41,479 nucleotides of DNA from a virus. Positions 13,303-20,375 of this stretch are shown piece after piece. The notes beneath the pieces were generated by a model. The model worked only from the letters and a program-made list of their open reading frames with translations, was not told the origin of the DNA and searched no databases. A program made the position numbers and the translations under genes. The stretch spans positions 1 through 41,479 of the IMG/VR virus record IMGVR_UViG_3300025383_000006, one strand, 5' to 3'. The number at the start of each line of letters is the position of its first letter. Positions within the stretch are counted from its first letter, which is position 1.

Positions 13303-13931
13303 TCTGTCTCCACCTCCCGCTCAAATGGTGACTGTCCACCCAGGTGATTGTTTAAGCGTCGTAGCGCACCATCCACCTTGCGGTGAGCAGTAGTATCGCT
13401 TACTTGTAATTCTTCCGCAATTTGAGCAAAGGTCAACTGATGCTCAAACTTCAACTGCAATACGTCTCTGTCCATCTCATCCAACTTAGCCATCGCACGG
13501 CGAATGTCGAACAACTGGATGACATAGTTGCCACCCTCAGCAGGATTGCCAGAGCCAGATACACGCTCACCATCAACCCTGTGCGTTTCAACTACATCAG
13601 ACCAAACAAATGGTAACAATTCAGACAAAGTGATAGGCGAGTAATACGCCTCATCTTCTAGCGAATAGCCGAGCGATTGCGCTTTGCGCTTGCGGCAGTA
13701 TCTATCAGCATGGCGTGAGAGTGTCTTGCCCAACTGCTTTACGCCACCCTTATAGGCTTCAGCATCTTGATCTGGGTCAAGCCACTCACGCACTTTATTC
13801 TCACGACGCAATACCCATACCAAGCATTCCTGCTTAACATCGGATACATCGAAATAGGTGTGGTACTTGCGATGTACGATACGCGCAACTTGCGAGGCTA
13901 CTGCCTCTGCTTCCTCAAACCAATCAGCCAT
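13299..13931 (-). CDS. Sigma-70-like RNA polymerase factor
   Basis: A 210 aa protein with an N-terminal sigma2-like part (DVSDVKQECLVWVLRR, residues about 29-45) and a C-terminal sigma4-like HTH (about 152-195: LDEMDRDVLQLKFEHQLTFAQIAEEL then VSDTTAHRKVDGALRRL). A 50-70 residue linker lies between. Proteins of this layout are frequent in actinophages and are thought to redirect host RNA polymerase, perhaps to late promoters. Start ATG 13931 overlaps the upstream stop by 8 bp. Sigma activity is probable but not proven; a plain HTH regulator is the alternative. Confidence 0.75.
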   Translation of the reverse strand: MADWFEEAEAVASQVARIVHRKYHTYFDVSDVKQECLVWVLRRENKVREWLDPDQDAEAYKGGVKQLGKTLSRHADRYCRKRKAQSLGYSLEDEAYYSPITLSELLPFVWSDVVETHRVDGERVSGSGNPAEGGNYVIQLFDIRRAMAKLDEMDRDVLQLKFEHQLTFAQIAEELQVSDTTAHRKVDGALRRLNNHLGGQSPFEREVETE

Positions 13932-14394
13932 AGATCGTCTCAGGTGCGTGTAGGTATTTCTGTTCTACTGCATAGACTGGCGCACGCATAGATGTATTGT
14001 AGTACTTAGCATCCTGTGCCTCGTAGCCATACATCCATCCGTGGATATTTGCAGTATAAAAAGTAGGCAAAGTTACCAGCAAATATTTGCGTGCTGGATC
14101 GTCCTTCTCTGTGATGAGCAATTTGCCCGTGGCATAAGCAGTGGTGCGTACTTCAAACTCGCCCACATCACCCATCTTACGCTCTGTAAACAAAGCAAAC
14201 GGGAACTTATCTTGCCAACGGGCAATCGCTATCTCGCCCAAGCAACCAGATATCTCGCGTGCAACTTGTTCAACCCAAGTGGGTGCATGACCTTGTGATG
14301 CGTCATTTCCTTTGGCTCTGTTAAAGTTAAAGCGTGCGACTGCTTCAATCGTAGCAAAGGACAAGTCTCCGTGGGACATCTTTATTTCAATCAT
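13924..14394 (-). CDS. Putative PD-(D/E)XK-fold nuclease, 156 aa
   Basis: A 156 aa protein with the pattern CLGEIAIARW, then GDVGEFEVRTTAY and KYLLVTLP, which reads as helix-E, D, E-x-R and beta strand, close to the core of restriction-endonuclease-like folds (Arg in place of the usual Lys). ATG overlaps the upstream stop (ATGA). It lies in the replication/recombination cluster. Nuclease activity is tentative; a non-catalytic family member is possible. Confidence 0.5.
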   Translation of the reverse strand: MIEIKMSHGDLSFATIEAVARFNFNRAKGNDASQGHAPTWVEQVAREISGCLGEIAIARWQDKFPFALFTERKMGDVGEFEVRTTAYATGKLLITEKDDPARKYLLVTLPTFYTANIHGWMYGYEAQDAKYYNTSMRAPVYAVEQKYLHAPETIYG

Positions 14395-14777
14395 GATTTA
14401 GGCCATAGCCCTCTCTCGACCATCAAGGCGATGACTGCGTAATTAGCCATATCCTTAAAAGAATCTTCAATAGACTCATGCTGAGGAGTTGAGCCACTGC
14501 GTAGCAAGTTTTTAAGACGCTCAAACTTGTCACCAATACGCACCATCAAGCCATTCATTGCGCCACCAAAAGCGTTGTTGACATTGCCAGGGCCGTAGTC
14601 GGCCTGTTTGCTAATCAGCAAGTTGCCAATCTCATCCATTACTGACCAGACGCCTGCGGCAAATTCCTGATCTGTGGTATTTCCACGAGCAATTGGTTTG
14701 ATGTTGGGATTGATATAACTTTCAGCCCAGTTGACTGTATCAACCTTATTGCTTCTTGTAAGTCTTGATTCACTCAT
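14391..14777 (-). CDS. Nucleotide-modification-associated (DUF1599-like) protein, 128 aa
   Basis: A 128 aa protein carrying the segment LLISKQADYGPGNVNNAFGG, then GDKFERLKNLL and ESIEDSFKDMANYAVIALM. This is the signature of the DUF1599 family, now called nucleotide modification associated domain 1, an all-alpha MazG-like helical fold. I chose ATG 14777 (MSESRL) with the site GGGGGA; it overlaps the previous gene by 8 bp, and 14780 or an upstream start are alternatives. The family is common in phages; a role in nucleotide pool clean-up or base modification is inference. Confidence 0.7.
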   Translation of the reverse strand: MSESRLTRSNKVDTVNWAESYINPNIKPIARGNTTDQEFAAGVWSVMDEIGNLLISKQADYGPGNVNNAFGGAMNGLMVRIGDKFERLKNLLRSGSTPQHESIEDSFKDMANYAVIALMVERGLWPKS

Positions 14778-14958
14778 CATCTCCCCCTGTCGGATATTCT
14801 CCAGCATAATAATAATTTTTATCTTCTTGATCTAATTCGTAACAGTGTATCATCTTTGAGCCGTCTTCTCGATACTCAATCATTTCAATTGAGTCAAGCA
14901 CCCAAAGCAGGTGAGGCACTTCGCCACCATCTTTAGGCCCGTAGATAAACTGTGGCAC
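14770..14958 (-). CDS. Small hypothetical protein, 62 aa
   Basis: A 62 aa acidic beta-rich protein. The pattern GPKDGGEVPHLLWVLDSIEM ... YELD ... YYYAGE recalls short phage proteins of the 'YGPxDGG' kind, which bear Tyr/Gly-rich strands and an acidic tail. The start is a GTG that overlaps the preceding TAG (TAGTG). The function is not known. Confidence 0.65.
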   Translation of the reverse strand: MPQFIYGPKDGGEVPHLLWVLDSIEMIEYREDGSKMIHCYELDQEDKNYYYAGEYPTGGDDE

Positions 14959-15281
14959 TACTCTGCTTCGTATTCTATTTCTCGCAAGATGTACTGCACA
15001 ATCTCTGGGTTATCTCGCAACGCCTCAAGAAAGTGATAGCCCACAATGTCGCACATTTCTTCTATATCAAGCCGCTTGCGGGTAGAGAACGGCGTCTCAA
15101 AGACAACAGCATGAGTAATCTCATGGACAAATACACGGATCATCTTGTCCTCTGGAATGTCAGGACGAATGTGGATTGTATTTGTATCTGGATCCGTCAA
15201 GCCATAAGCCTCTGGATCAGCGTAGTCGTACCTGATCTTATACTTCATCCCAGAAATGCGGATGGACTTTGGCCTGTTCAT
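14958..15281 (-). CDS. Zincin-like metallopeptidase (HExxH), 107 aa
   Basis: A 107 aa protein with VFVHEITHAVVFE (about residues 50-62), the HExxH zinc motif, followed by IEEMCDIVGYHFLEAL in which a Glu may supply the third ligand. N-terminal strands precede (YKIRYDY, TIHIRPD). This is the compact phage zincin layout related to SprT/ImmA-like peptidases. ATG overlaps the primase stop (ATGA). The target is unknown; cleavage of a host repressor or of a virion protein are options. Confidence 0.8.
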   Translation of the reverse strand: MNRPKSIRISGMKYKIRYDYADPEAYGLTDPDTNTIHIRPDIPEDKMIRVFVHEITHAVVFETPFSTRKRLDIEEMCDIVGYHFLEALRDNPEIVQYILREIEYEAE

Positions 15282-15913
15282 GCGGCTATTCTATCAGTAA
15301 ACCAGTCGGCTCCGTAGGAAAGCAACACGTCGTTGACGTCCTCGTTGTCGGGGAGCATGACGACAGTAGCCTTGTCCAAATCTTCCTTGATCCGCTTGGC
15401 TAACTCTTGCCCAGGATTACGACCATCCTCTTTAACATCGTTGTCTGCAAAGATGTAAATGTTCTTATAGCCCTCAAATAACTTGGGGAACCAGGGCTTC
15501 CATTGGCTAACTCCCGCAACTCCAACTGCAGGTATGCCGACGACGCCCGATAGAATAATCGTGTCAATCTCTCCCTCGCAAATGGCAATCGTGTCAGAGT
15601 AGGTATGCAGGTCAACAACATTAAATAGCCCCACCTTCTGACCAGTAGGGTAAAGGTACTTAGGCGTGCCACCATCAATAGTCCTAAACTTCATTCCCAC
15701 AACGCCTGTGGGCGTTTGGTACGGGATAGACAACCTGCCAATTGAATGCTCATGTCCAGCACTAGGCTCCACGACGCTTCCAAGAAGGAACCGATCCGCC
15801 ACTTCCTTTGTGATGCCCCGCTCTGCGAGGTAAGACGCTGCCTGTGGTGTTAGATTGCGTGAATAACGCTCTGCTGCTTCCGTGAGCAAGTTCTTCTGCT
15901 CTGCGCTTAACAT
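15278..15913 (-). CDS. DNA primase, Toprim domain protein
   Basis: A 211 aa protein with an N-terminal primase-type subdomain (residues about 1-100) and a Toprim domain with CEGEIDT (catalytic Glu, about 115-121) and FADNDVKEDG (DxD, about 155-164). It makes RNA primers when paired with a zinc-binding domain. That domain is on a separate upstream gene which overlaps this one by 152 bp in another frame. The ATG at 15913 has its own Shine-Dalgarno AAAGGAG 7 bases upstream, which favours independent translation over a sequencing frameshift. Confidence 0.85.
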   Translation of the reverse strand: MLSAEQKNLLTEAAERYSRNLTPQAASYLAERGITKEVADRFLLGSVVEPSAGHEHSIGRLSIPYQTPTGVVGMKFRTIDGGTPKYLYPTGQKVGLFNVVDLHTYSDTIAICEGEIDTIILSGVVGIPAVGVAGVSQWKPWFPKLFEGYKNIYIFADNDVKEDGRNPGQELAKRIKEDLDKATVVMLPDNEDVNDVLLSYGADWFTDRIAA

Positions 15914-16133
15914 CTCTAAACTCCTTTAAGTTTTCCATGCGTGCTACGACATCGTAAACATCGCCGAGGATTTGGCAAACTAAACAGTTGTAGCCTTGCG
16001 AGTCTAAATTATAGGCTGCGCTGGCGTGTGAATCATCGTGCATAATGCACTTGCAAGGTATCCAGCCATGACGGTGCATGATTCGTACCCCGTAATGTTC
16101 TAGCACAGTGGCTAGATCAGGCTTACTCTCCAT
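15762..16133 (-). CDS. Primase zinc-binding (CHC2) protein
   Basis: A 123 aa protein whose first 75 residues form a CHC2 zinc finger as in DnaG and T7 gp4: CKCIMHDD with the following SAAYN, then NCLVCQILGDVYD. The remaining about 50 residues are read in a different frame over the start of the Toprim gene, have no family look and may be an unselected tail. I chose ATG 16133; a TTG one codon upstream is also possible. It probably works with the Toprim protein as a two-chain primase. Confidence 0.75.
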   Translation of the reverse strand: MESKPDLATVLEHYGVRIMHRHGWIPCKCIMHDDSHASAAYNLDSQGYNCLVCQILGDVYDVVARMENLKEFRDVKRRAEELAHGSSRALFTQSNTTGSVLPRRAGHHKGSGGSVPSWKRRGA

Positions 16134-16293
16134 CAATTGCCTCGTTAATTATCTTGATGGCTTGCTTTCTGCCAGCCAAAATACCTTGAACATAATAATG
16201 CGGGATTTCGCTTGGTGTGCCATGTTCCATTACATCCGTTGGTATATGAACAATGGCATCTTCAATCCTTTTAATCAAGCCTTCATTCTCCAC
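16123..16293 (-). CDS. Small protein, 56 aa, between resolvase and primase
   Basis: A 56 aa helical protein (ENEGLIKRIEDAIVHIP ... YYVQGILAGRKQAIKIIN) that starts with a GTG overlapping the resolvase-like gene and ends overlapping the primase gene by 11 bp. The motif YYVQGILAGRKQA resembles a short helix motif seen in many small phage proteins. It is under 60 residues, so easily missed. No function known. Confidence 0.65.
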   Translation of the reverse strand: MENEGLIKRIEDAIVHIPTDVMEHGTPSEIPHYYVQGILAGRKQAIKIINEAIDGE

Positions 16294-16645
16294 TTGTCAC
16301 CTTGATCCATTGCTCTAAATCTTGAATGACCCAGGCATTCTCCATGCCGCCCATGCGACGTTTGACAATCACATAGGCGGGCGGAGTTGCTTCTAACCCA
16401 CGAGCCTTGGCGTAATTGGCTGCCTCAACGGTAGCCTCACGCCAAAACTGCGGTAGGTCCATCTTCGCAGTTGCTTTCAGTTCAAAGACGTATGGCTGTC
16501 CCGCAACCATACAGACTATATCCCCTTCATCATCCTTACCAGCAAGGCGTAGCCGCTCTGCTAATAACCCTCTGGAGCGAAGAAACTTCAGTATGCCAGT
16601 CTCAAAACTACTGCCTTTTTTGCGTGAATAGTTTGGATTAGCCAT
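16283..16645 (-). CDS. Holliday-junction-resolvase-like (Hjc/VRR-type) nuclease
   Basis: A 120 aa protein with the PD-(D/E)XK core: GSSFETGILKFLRSRG (helix 1 with Glu), DDEGDIVCMV (Asp), YVFELKAT (E-x-K), and WREATVEAANYA after it. This is the arrangement in archaeal Hjc and in VRR-NUC resolvases. It would resolve branched DNA before packaging. ATG overlaps the HNH gene's stop region by 8 bp. Confident as a restriction-fold nuclease, less so as resolvase. Confidence 0.75.
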   Translation of the reverse strand: MANPNYSRKKGSSFETGILKFLRSRGLLAERLRLAGKDDEGDIVCMVAGQPYVFELKATAKMDLPQFWREATVEAANYAKARGLEATPPAYVIVKRRMGGMENAWVIQDLEQWIKVTSGE

Positions 16646-17138
16646 CTTTTCTCCAATCGTTTTTTACCAATTGTAAGACATATTGCTTGCTAATCCCATA
16701 CTTTGTTGCCAGTATTGCTGTGTTACTTCCTCTGCCGCCAGGATGTGTAGGTTTATGCAAAGAGCGAATCTCTTTAACTTGTTCTTTCGTAAGTTTTGCG
16801 TTTCCAGATGCTTCGCCTTTTAATACAACTTTTCTCCCCTTGACGGCCATGTCAGTCATGTTGTCTTTATGGGTACCAACTGAAAGATGTTCTGGATTAA
16901 AACAAGGGGGATTGTCACATGAATGTAAAACAAACATGCCTTCTGGAATTGGACCTTTATATATTTCATAACTAGCCCTGTGGCAAAGAACCAGTTTTCT
17001 GGTTCCTGGTCCTTTCCCAATCATGCCATAGCCTTTATTGTTAACCCAGCCTGTAAATTCCCAGCAACCAGATGAAGTAATATTTCTTTTGTCTAAAAGT
17101 CTTTCTTCAAGACCTTTGCGCTTGCCGTATGTACTCAT
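16638..17138 (-). CDS. HNH homing-type endonuclease with C-terminal DNA-binding helix
   Basis: A 166 aa protein. It has an N-terminal segment GCWEFTGWVNNKGYG and a core HRASYEIYKGPIPEG, then VLHSCDNPPCFNPEHLSVGT: the HNH_3 layout (His, Asn, His). The C-terminal half EASGNAKLTKEQVKEI and ATKYGISKQYVLQLVKN is a helix-turn-helix type DNA-binding unit as in free-standing homing nucleases. It lies between the resolvase and the small gene upstream of it, sharing 4-8 bp with each. Either a mobile element or a domesticated packaging helper. Confidence 0.88.
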   Translation of the reverse strand: MSTYGKRKGLEERLLDKRNITSSGCWEFTGWVNNKGYGMIGKGPGTRKLVLCHRASYEIYKGPIPEGMFVLHSCDNPPCFNPEHLSVGTHKDNMTDMAVKGRKVVLKGEASGNAKLTKEQVKEIRSLHKPTHPGGRGSNTAILATKYGISKQYVLQLVKNDWRKDG

Positions 17139-17272
17139 AGACCAAGCATCTCGATAATGTCGTGCGCTTCGCGCTTAAGTAGAAACTTCTTAGCCAACTC
17201 ATAATCCTCTGGTCTAACATTGATGACCATGTTTTCTAGGCGCATAGCCGAGGTAGTAAAATCGTTACTCAT
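17135..17272 (-). CDS. Small protein, 45 aa, between helicase and HNH
   Basis: A 45 aa protein (MSNDFTTSAMRLENMVINVR ... EDYELAKKFLLKREAHDIIEM). It starts at an ATG overlapping the helicase stop (ATGA) and stops overlapping the HNH start (ATGA), so all three genes are coupled. It looks like one strand and a long helix. No function known. It may be a helicase accessory peptide by position (inference). Confidence 0.65.
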   Translation of the reverse strand: MSNDFTTSAMRLENMVINVRPEDYELAKKFLLKREAHDIIEMLGL

Positions 17273-18096
17273 TGCATATCCTTCCATGATGTTCCAATTG
17301 CTTGGGCTGCTCTGTCAGGATAGAGAGTCATACGGCTTGCATCTGCCCACAAAGTGACATACTGCGAACCATCGGCACTATTCTTAGCAAAGCGGTTCTT
17401 TACGCACGCTACACGAAACTCGCCTGTCATTGACACAAGTGCCACTGTCAAAATCATCTCTGGTAACTGTGCAATCTTTCCTTGGATAGCCTTACGTGCT
17501 GGTGGCACATCGGGCCGTCCTTCATTCTCTGTCGTGTGGTGAAGCAACATAACTGCTGCATCAGTCTCACGAGCAATGTGGTGCATCGCCTTGGCTATCT
17601 CACGTAGCCCCGACCATTCATCGTTATGAAGCGATACCACATTCATAGCGTTGTCCACAATAATCATGTGTGGATACTCGCCATATGCTTCTGCGTAAGC
17701 ACGGATGGATAGATCAATCTCATCCAGCGTAGGGGATGGGCTAAAGTCAAACTGTAGGTGTTTAATGCTTTCCAGTTCTTGACCGTAAAAGTCTTGACCT
17801 GCACCTGAAGCAAAGGCTGCTTCAACAGTAGCAACTTTATGTCCAGTAACCATCGCCGCTGCACGGATTGCAGTCGTATAAGCATCCGTATCTGCTGATA
17901 TGTACAGCGTTGGCACCTTCATCTGCACTGCCATGTAAAGGGCTAACAATGACTTACCAGCATTTGGCTGGCCTGCAATCATTGTCATCTGCCCCCGCCT
18001 GAACCTAATTCCTTCCGTTACCAACGGTTGAAATAGGTCAGGCAGTAGCGCGTAGTCATTGGTACTTTTCGCTGCCGCTTGATGTAAGGACAGCAT
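17269..18096 (-). CDS. RecA-fold replicative helicase / ATPase (DnaB- or RepA-like)
   Basis: A 275 aa P-loop ATPase: Walker A GQPNAGKSLLA (about residues 42-52), a downstream LYISAD, Walker B HMIIVDNAM (about 142-150), and the sensor-like VMLLHHTT (about 183-190), followed by KNRFAKN, an arginine-finger-type motif. This is the RecA-like core of DnaB/RepA helicases, here without the N-terminal DnaB domain. It probably unwinds DNA at the phage fork together with the two-part primase. The start ATG 18096 has no strong ribosome-binding site but lies 6 bp after the upstream stop. Confidence 0.85.
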   Translation of the reverse strand: MLSLHQAAAKSTNDYALLPDLFQPLVTEGIRFRRGQMTMIAGQPNAGKSLLALYMAVQMKVPTLYISADTDAYTTAIRAAAMVTGHKVATVEAAFASGAGQDFYGQELESIKHLQFDFSPSPTLDEIDLSIRAYAEAYGEYPHMIIVDNAMNVVSLHNDEWSGLREIAKAMHHIARETDAAVMLLHHTTENEGRPDVPPARKAIQGKIAQLPEMILTVALVSMTGEFRVACVKNRFAKNSADGSQYVTLWADASRMTLYPDRAAQAIGTSWKDMQ

Positions 18097-18102
18097 ATTA
18101 AA

Positions 18103-18486
18103 TTATCGAACGAACTTAGGCTCGCATTGATCGGTTGTACCCTTTGGTGATGGGCAGAACCAACCCTTCCATTCCTTTGGTGCGCCTGGCTTAGATTCAC
18201 GCCACACTAGCGCACCGTGCTTGCAATGACCTTCTGGGATTGCAACTGGTGCTGGTGGTGTGAATGAACCGTGGCTCACAACCTGTGCGTTGAATGATTG
18301 TGCGACAAGACCAGCGGCATTACCTGCACCACCGAATGAACCTGCGGTTGCGCCGATGAGTGTTGCTGTGTCTTGGATTGTTGCAAGTGATGCTTCCAAC
18401 TCTGCTGCATTGTCTGCATAGATGTTGATTAAGGTTCCGTCAGCCAACTTGAAGTTGACTTGGAACTTTGTTGTTTCTGCTGCCAT
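18103..18486 (-). CDS. Conserved-type replication-block protein with C-terminal zinc motif, 127 aa
   Basis: A 127 aa protein. The N-terminal half is a predicted alpha/beta unit (FQVNFKLADGTLINIYADNAAELEASL), then an Ala/Gly-rich linker. The C-terminal half has GHCKHG ... WKGWFCPSPKG ... DQCEP, a Cys/His set that could bind zinc. Its place between nuclease and helicase suggests a single-strand-DNA-binding or recombination mediator role, but the fold is not that of a known SSB. SD GGAGAAA precedes the ATG. Confidence 0.65.
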   Translation of the reverse strand: MAAETTKFQVNFKLADGTLINIYADNAAELEASLATIQDTATLIGATAGSFGGAGNAAGLVAQSFNAQVVSHGSFTPPAPVAIPEGHCKHGALVWRESKPGAPKEWKGWFCPSPKGTTDQCEPKFVR

Positions 18487-18487
18487 T

Positions 18488-18742
18488 TTATTTCTCCTTT
18501 GTTGTTTTGTTTGCTTTTAGTTGTAAACCTTGTATTTGATAATCTGCGTTAATTTCTGAAACAATACCCGCATCAACCAAAATCTGCAGCAATTCTTTTA
18601 TTTTGCCGCCAACATAATCCATTGTCCAGACTTTATGGGCAAGACTAACATCGTCATGACCATGAGCGAGACTTTGCAACCATGCAATATCGCGCTGATG
18701 AGCATTAAGCATATGACGCATATGGTTATAATCTTTTCTCAT
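18488..18742 (-). CDS. Small hypothetical protein, 84 aa
   Basis: An 84 aa protein with a His-rich N-terminus (MRKDYNHMRHMLNAHQRD) and a helix-rich rest ending in Lys. ATG overlaps the nuclease stop (TAATG). No domain recognised; the histidines could bind metal. The spacing to the next gene is 1 bp, so it is part of the same transcript. Confidence 0.7.
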   Translation of the reverse strand: MRKDYNHMRHMLNAHQRDIAWLQSLAHGHDDVSLAHKVWTMDYVGGKIKELLQILVDAGIVSEINADYQIQGLQLKANKTTKEK

Positions 18743-19401
18743 TACTTCACCTCTGCTAGTGGGTCATAAATCTGTGCTAGTTGTCCGCCTACTGCGTAAC
18801 AGTAGTCTTTTACACCGCATGTGCTACATGACATACCGATGTTTGGTAAAAATATCTCAGCCTGTAGTCCACGCTCGAACTGAGCAAACATTTCTGTAAA
18901 TAATGGAACCGTCCAACGATCTAAACCAGATGCTTCTTCAAACTCAGCCTTGCGAGCAGAGTAGAAATAGCCCTTGCTTGGACGGATGCCAAATGTCATC
19001 TCCATGCAGCAGGCATACACACCCAATTGCATAGATGTTTCTGGTGTGTAAGCACCAGTCTTAAAATCAACTACTGCAAGTTCACCCGCTGGTGTAACTG
19101 CAATCAGATCGGCAAAGGCTTTGATAGGCACTTCACCAAACATGTTGTTAAATTCAATTTCAATGCCAGGAATGCCTTGTGGTGTTTGCCAAATCTCAAA
19201 GTGACTTTCTTGCCACACATTGATGAAGTCGAAGAACATTCTCTTGCCGTTTTCGTCCCACCATGCGCCATTTTCTTTATCGGGATTGGCTTTAGATGAT
19301 CGTCCACCACGACGCCAATCTTGTGGATTGGTACCGCTCTTAGCCTCAACCTCAGCAATCTGATTGGTAAAGGCTTCTTGCCAAATGGCATCCCATGTCA
19401 T
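18742..19401 (-). CDS. Cas4/RecB-like nuclease, catalytic C-terminal part (split)
   Basis: A 219 aa protein with the catalytic core of Cas4/RecB-type exonucleases: IEIEFNNMF, AFADLIAVTPAG (Asp), LAVVDFKTGAYTP (D-x-K), QLGVYA (Gln-motif), and a C-terminal CSTCGVKDYC holding three cysteines of a 4Fe-4S cluster. Its beginning MTWDAIWQEAF corresponds to the middle of intact actinophage homologues. The N-terminal domain, with the helical motif and the fourth Cys, lies separately at 20151-20369. The start overlaps the preceding gene by 4 bp. Confidence 0.85.
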   Translation of the reverse strand: MTWDAIWQEAFTNQIAEVEAKSGTNPQDWRRGGRSSKANPDKENGAWWDENGKRMFFDFINVWQESHFEIWQTPQGIPGIEIEFNNMFGEVPIKAFADLIAVTPAGELAVVDFKTGAYTPETSMQLGVYACCMEMTFGIRPSKGYFYSARKAEFEEASGLDRWTVPLFTEMFAQFERGLQAEIFLPNIGMSCSTCGVKDYCYAVGGQLAQIYDPLAEVK

Positions 19402-19589
19402 TCTTTAATTTCCTGTCCGAATACAATCTCTTGTGCTTTCTTCAGACCTACAATTGTAGCAGGATTAGTCTCAGCCTTAATCTCTTTCTGAATTAGATCA
19501 GATAGAGCCTTACGCATAAGTACCTCTGCCTCAACAAATGCCTGTTCAAAGGCAGTCTTGGTAATTAGTTGTGCGCGTTTTTTACCCAT
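19398..19589 (-). CDS. Small helical protein, 63 aa
   Basis: A 63 aa Lys/Glu-rich helical protein (MGKKRAQLITKTAFEQAF...). I chose ATG 19589, which has GGAG 7 bases upstream and overlaps the previous gene by 8 bp; a longer frame from 19613 lacks a site. It lies between the two nuclease pieces, directly before the catalytic one. No function known. Confidence 0.65.
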   Translation of the reverse strand: MGKKRAQLITKTAFEQAFVEAEVLMRKALSDLIQKEIKAETNPATIVGLKKAQEIVFGQEIKE

Positions 19590-19803
19590 TGTCTTGCTCC
19601 AAACTTGCTTCAAGAATAAATAAATCTAAATCTTCATCGGACATATCTTCCAAACGATTTTCCCATGCCCAACTAGGTACTGCCTTGCCAACTTCATCAG
19701 CAAGTTCAGTAACCATTTCCTCAATCTTTTGAGCAAGATTTGAAATTTTTGCCTCTAGGTTTATAAGGCGTTGATATTCTTTTAATTCTTCTTTAGTTTC
19801 CAT
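19582..19803 (-). CDS. Small acidic coiled-coil protein, 73 aa
   Basis: A 73 aa acidic protein with heptad-like repeats in residues 1-45 (KEYQRLINLEAKISNLAQ) and an acidic C-terminus (EDMSDEDLDLFILEASLE). The ATG overlaps the stop of the gene before (TAATG). It is one of four or five small genes placed between the two nuclease fragments. Confidence 0.7.
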   Translation of the reverse strand: METKEELKEYQRLINLEAKISNLAQKIEEMVTELADEVGKAVPSWAWENRLEDMSDEDLDLFILEASLEQDNG

Positions 19804-19934
19804 TATTCACAATCCTCACATGTTACGTTGTCGTTATGCCAGCAATCGCTGTCCCAATCGTACAAACTATTTAACTTTTCTGATGACCAACTGTTGATCC
19901 AGAGCAAGAATCTCTCGTATATGCGCTGGTACAT
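19803..19934 (-). CDS. Tiny Trp/Cys-rich protein, 43 aa
   Basis: A 43 aa protein that begins MYQRIYERFLLWINSW and ends NVTCEDCE, with a CxxC pair and one other Cys. Its ATG overlaps the upstream TGA (TGATG) and its TAA overlaps the next ATG (TAATG), so both couplings are exact. A competing overlapping frame in this stretch has no such links. The function is unknown; possible zinc site. Confidence 0.6.
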   Translation of the reverse strand: MYQRIYERFLLWINSWSSEKLNSLYDWDSDCWHNDNVTCEDCE

Positions 19935-20149
19935 CAATTGTCCAACTTTGGCATAGGCGCAACTGCGAGCGAGTCACATAGCGCACACCGCATATCCAAG
20001 AAGTAGATGCCCAATTCACCGTCATCATCAAACTTGCACTTGACATTCCACAAGTCGCTGCCACATGGACAGATACTGATTGGACCAAGTGAACGGTAGT
20101 CTGCTTCTGATCCTGGTGTTGCTCTAAGGTCTGCAATCTCGTTACTCAT
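19934..20149 (-). CDS. Zinc-ribbon protein, 71 aa
   Basis: A 71 aa protein with CPCGSDLW, then CKF and CALCDS, a four-Cys (plus one) zinc ribbon over a beta-rich body (GELGIYFLDM). ATG 20149 lies one base after the stop of the N-terminal nuclease fragment. It could bind DNA or the nuclease. No family assigned. Confidence 0.7.
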   Translation of the reverse strand: MSNEIADLRATPGSEADYRSLGPISICPCGSDLWNVKCKFDDDGELGIYFLDMRCALCDSLAVAPMPKLDN

Positions 20150-20150
20150 T

Positions 20151-20369
20151 TCAGAAAGGTATCTCCGTATCTTTTAATGTGGTGTTGGTCTTTTCAAATT
20201 CCTTGAGCAGAAACTTCTCTGCTGCTGCGTGAAACGCAGACCCACCGACGAACCACCATGCAGGTTCGCTTGGTGCTTGCAAGCCACGCTCTAACTGCCA
20301 TGCTTTGCCACAGCGTAGCCATGATGTAAATGAACTAAATGATCTGTGATTTACCTTTGTTTCTTTCAT
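20151..20369 (-). CDS. Cas4/RecB-like nuclease, N-terminal part (split)
   Basis: A 72 aa protein matching the N-terminal domain of actinophage Cas4-like nucleases. The motif SFSSFTSWLRCGKAWQLERG carries the single N-terminal Fe-S Cys, and WWFVGGSAFHAAAEKF is the [G]-x-x-x-H helix motif before the core. It stops after EIPF, just where the intact protein would run on into WDAIW. The catalytic part is encoded 750 bp away at 18742-19401. It is the first gene of the block; no ribosome-binding site precedes its ATG. Confidence 0.8.
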   Translation of the reverse strand: MKETKVNHRSFSSFTSWLRCGKAWQLERGLQAPSEPAWWFVGGSAFHAAAEKFLLKEFEKTNTTLKDTEIPF

Positions 20370-20375
20370 GGCTGA

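Noticed and set aside
19867-20136. 89 aa frame overlapping the zinc-ribbon gene
   Set aside because: It lacks coupling to its neighbours, while the 71 aa and 43 aa frames are linked by exact TGATG and TAATG overlaps and carry Cys motifs.
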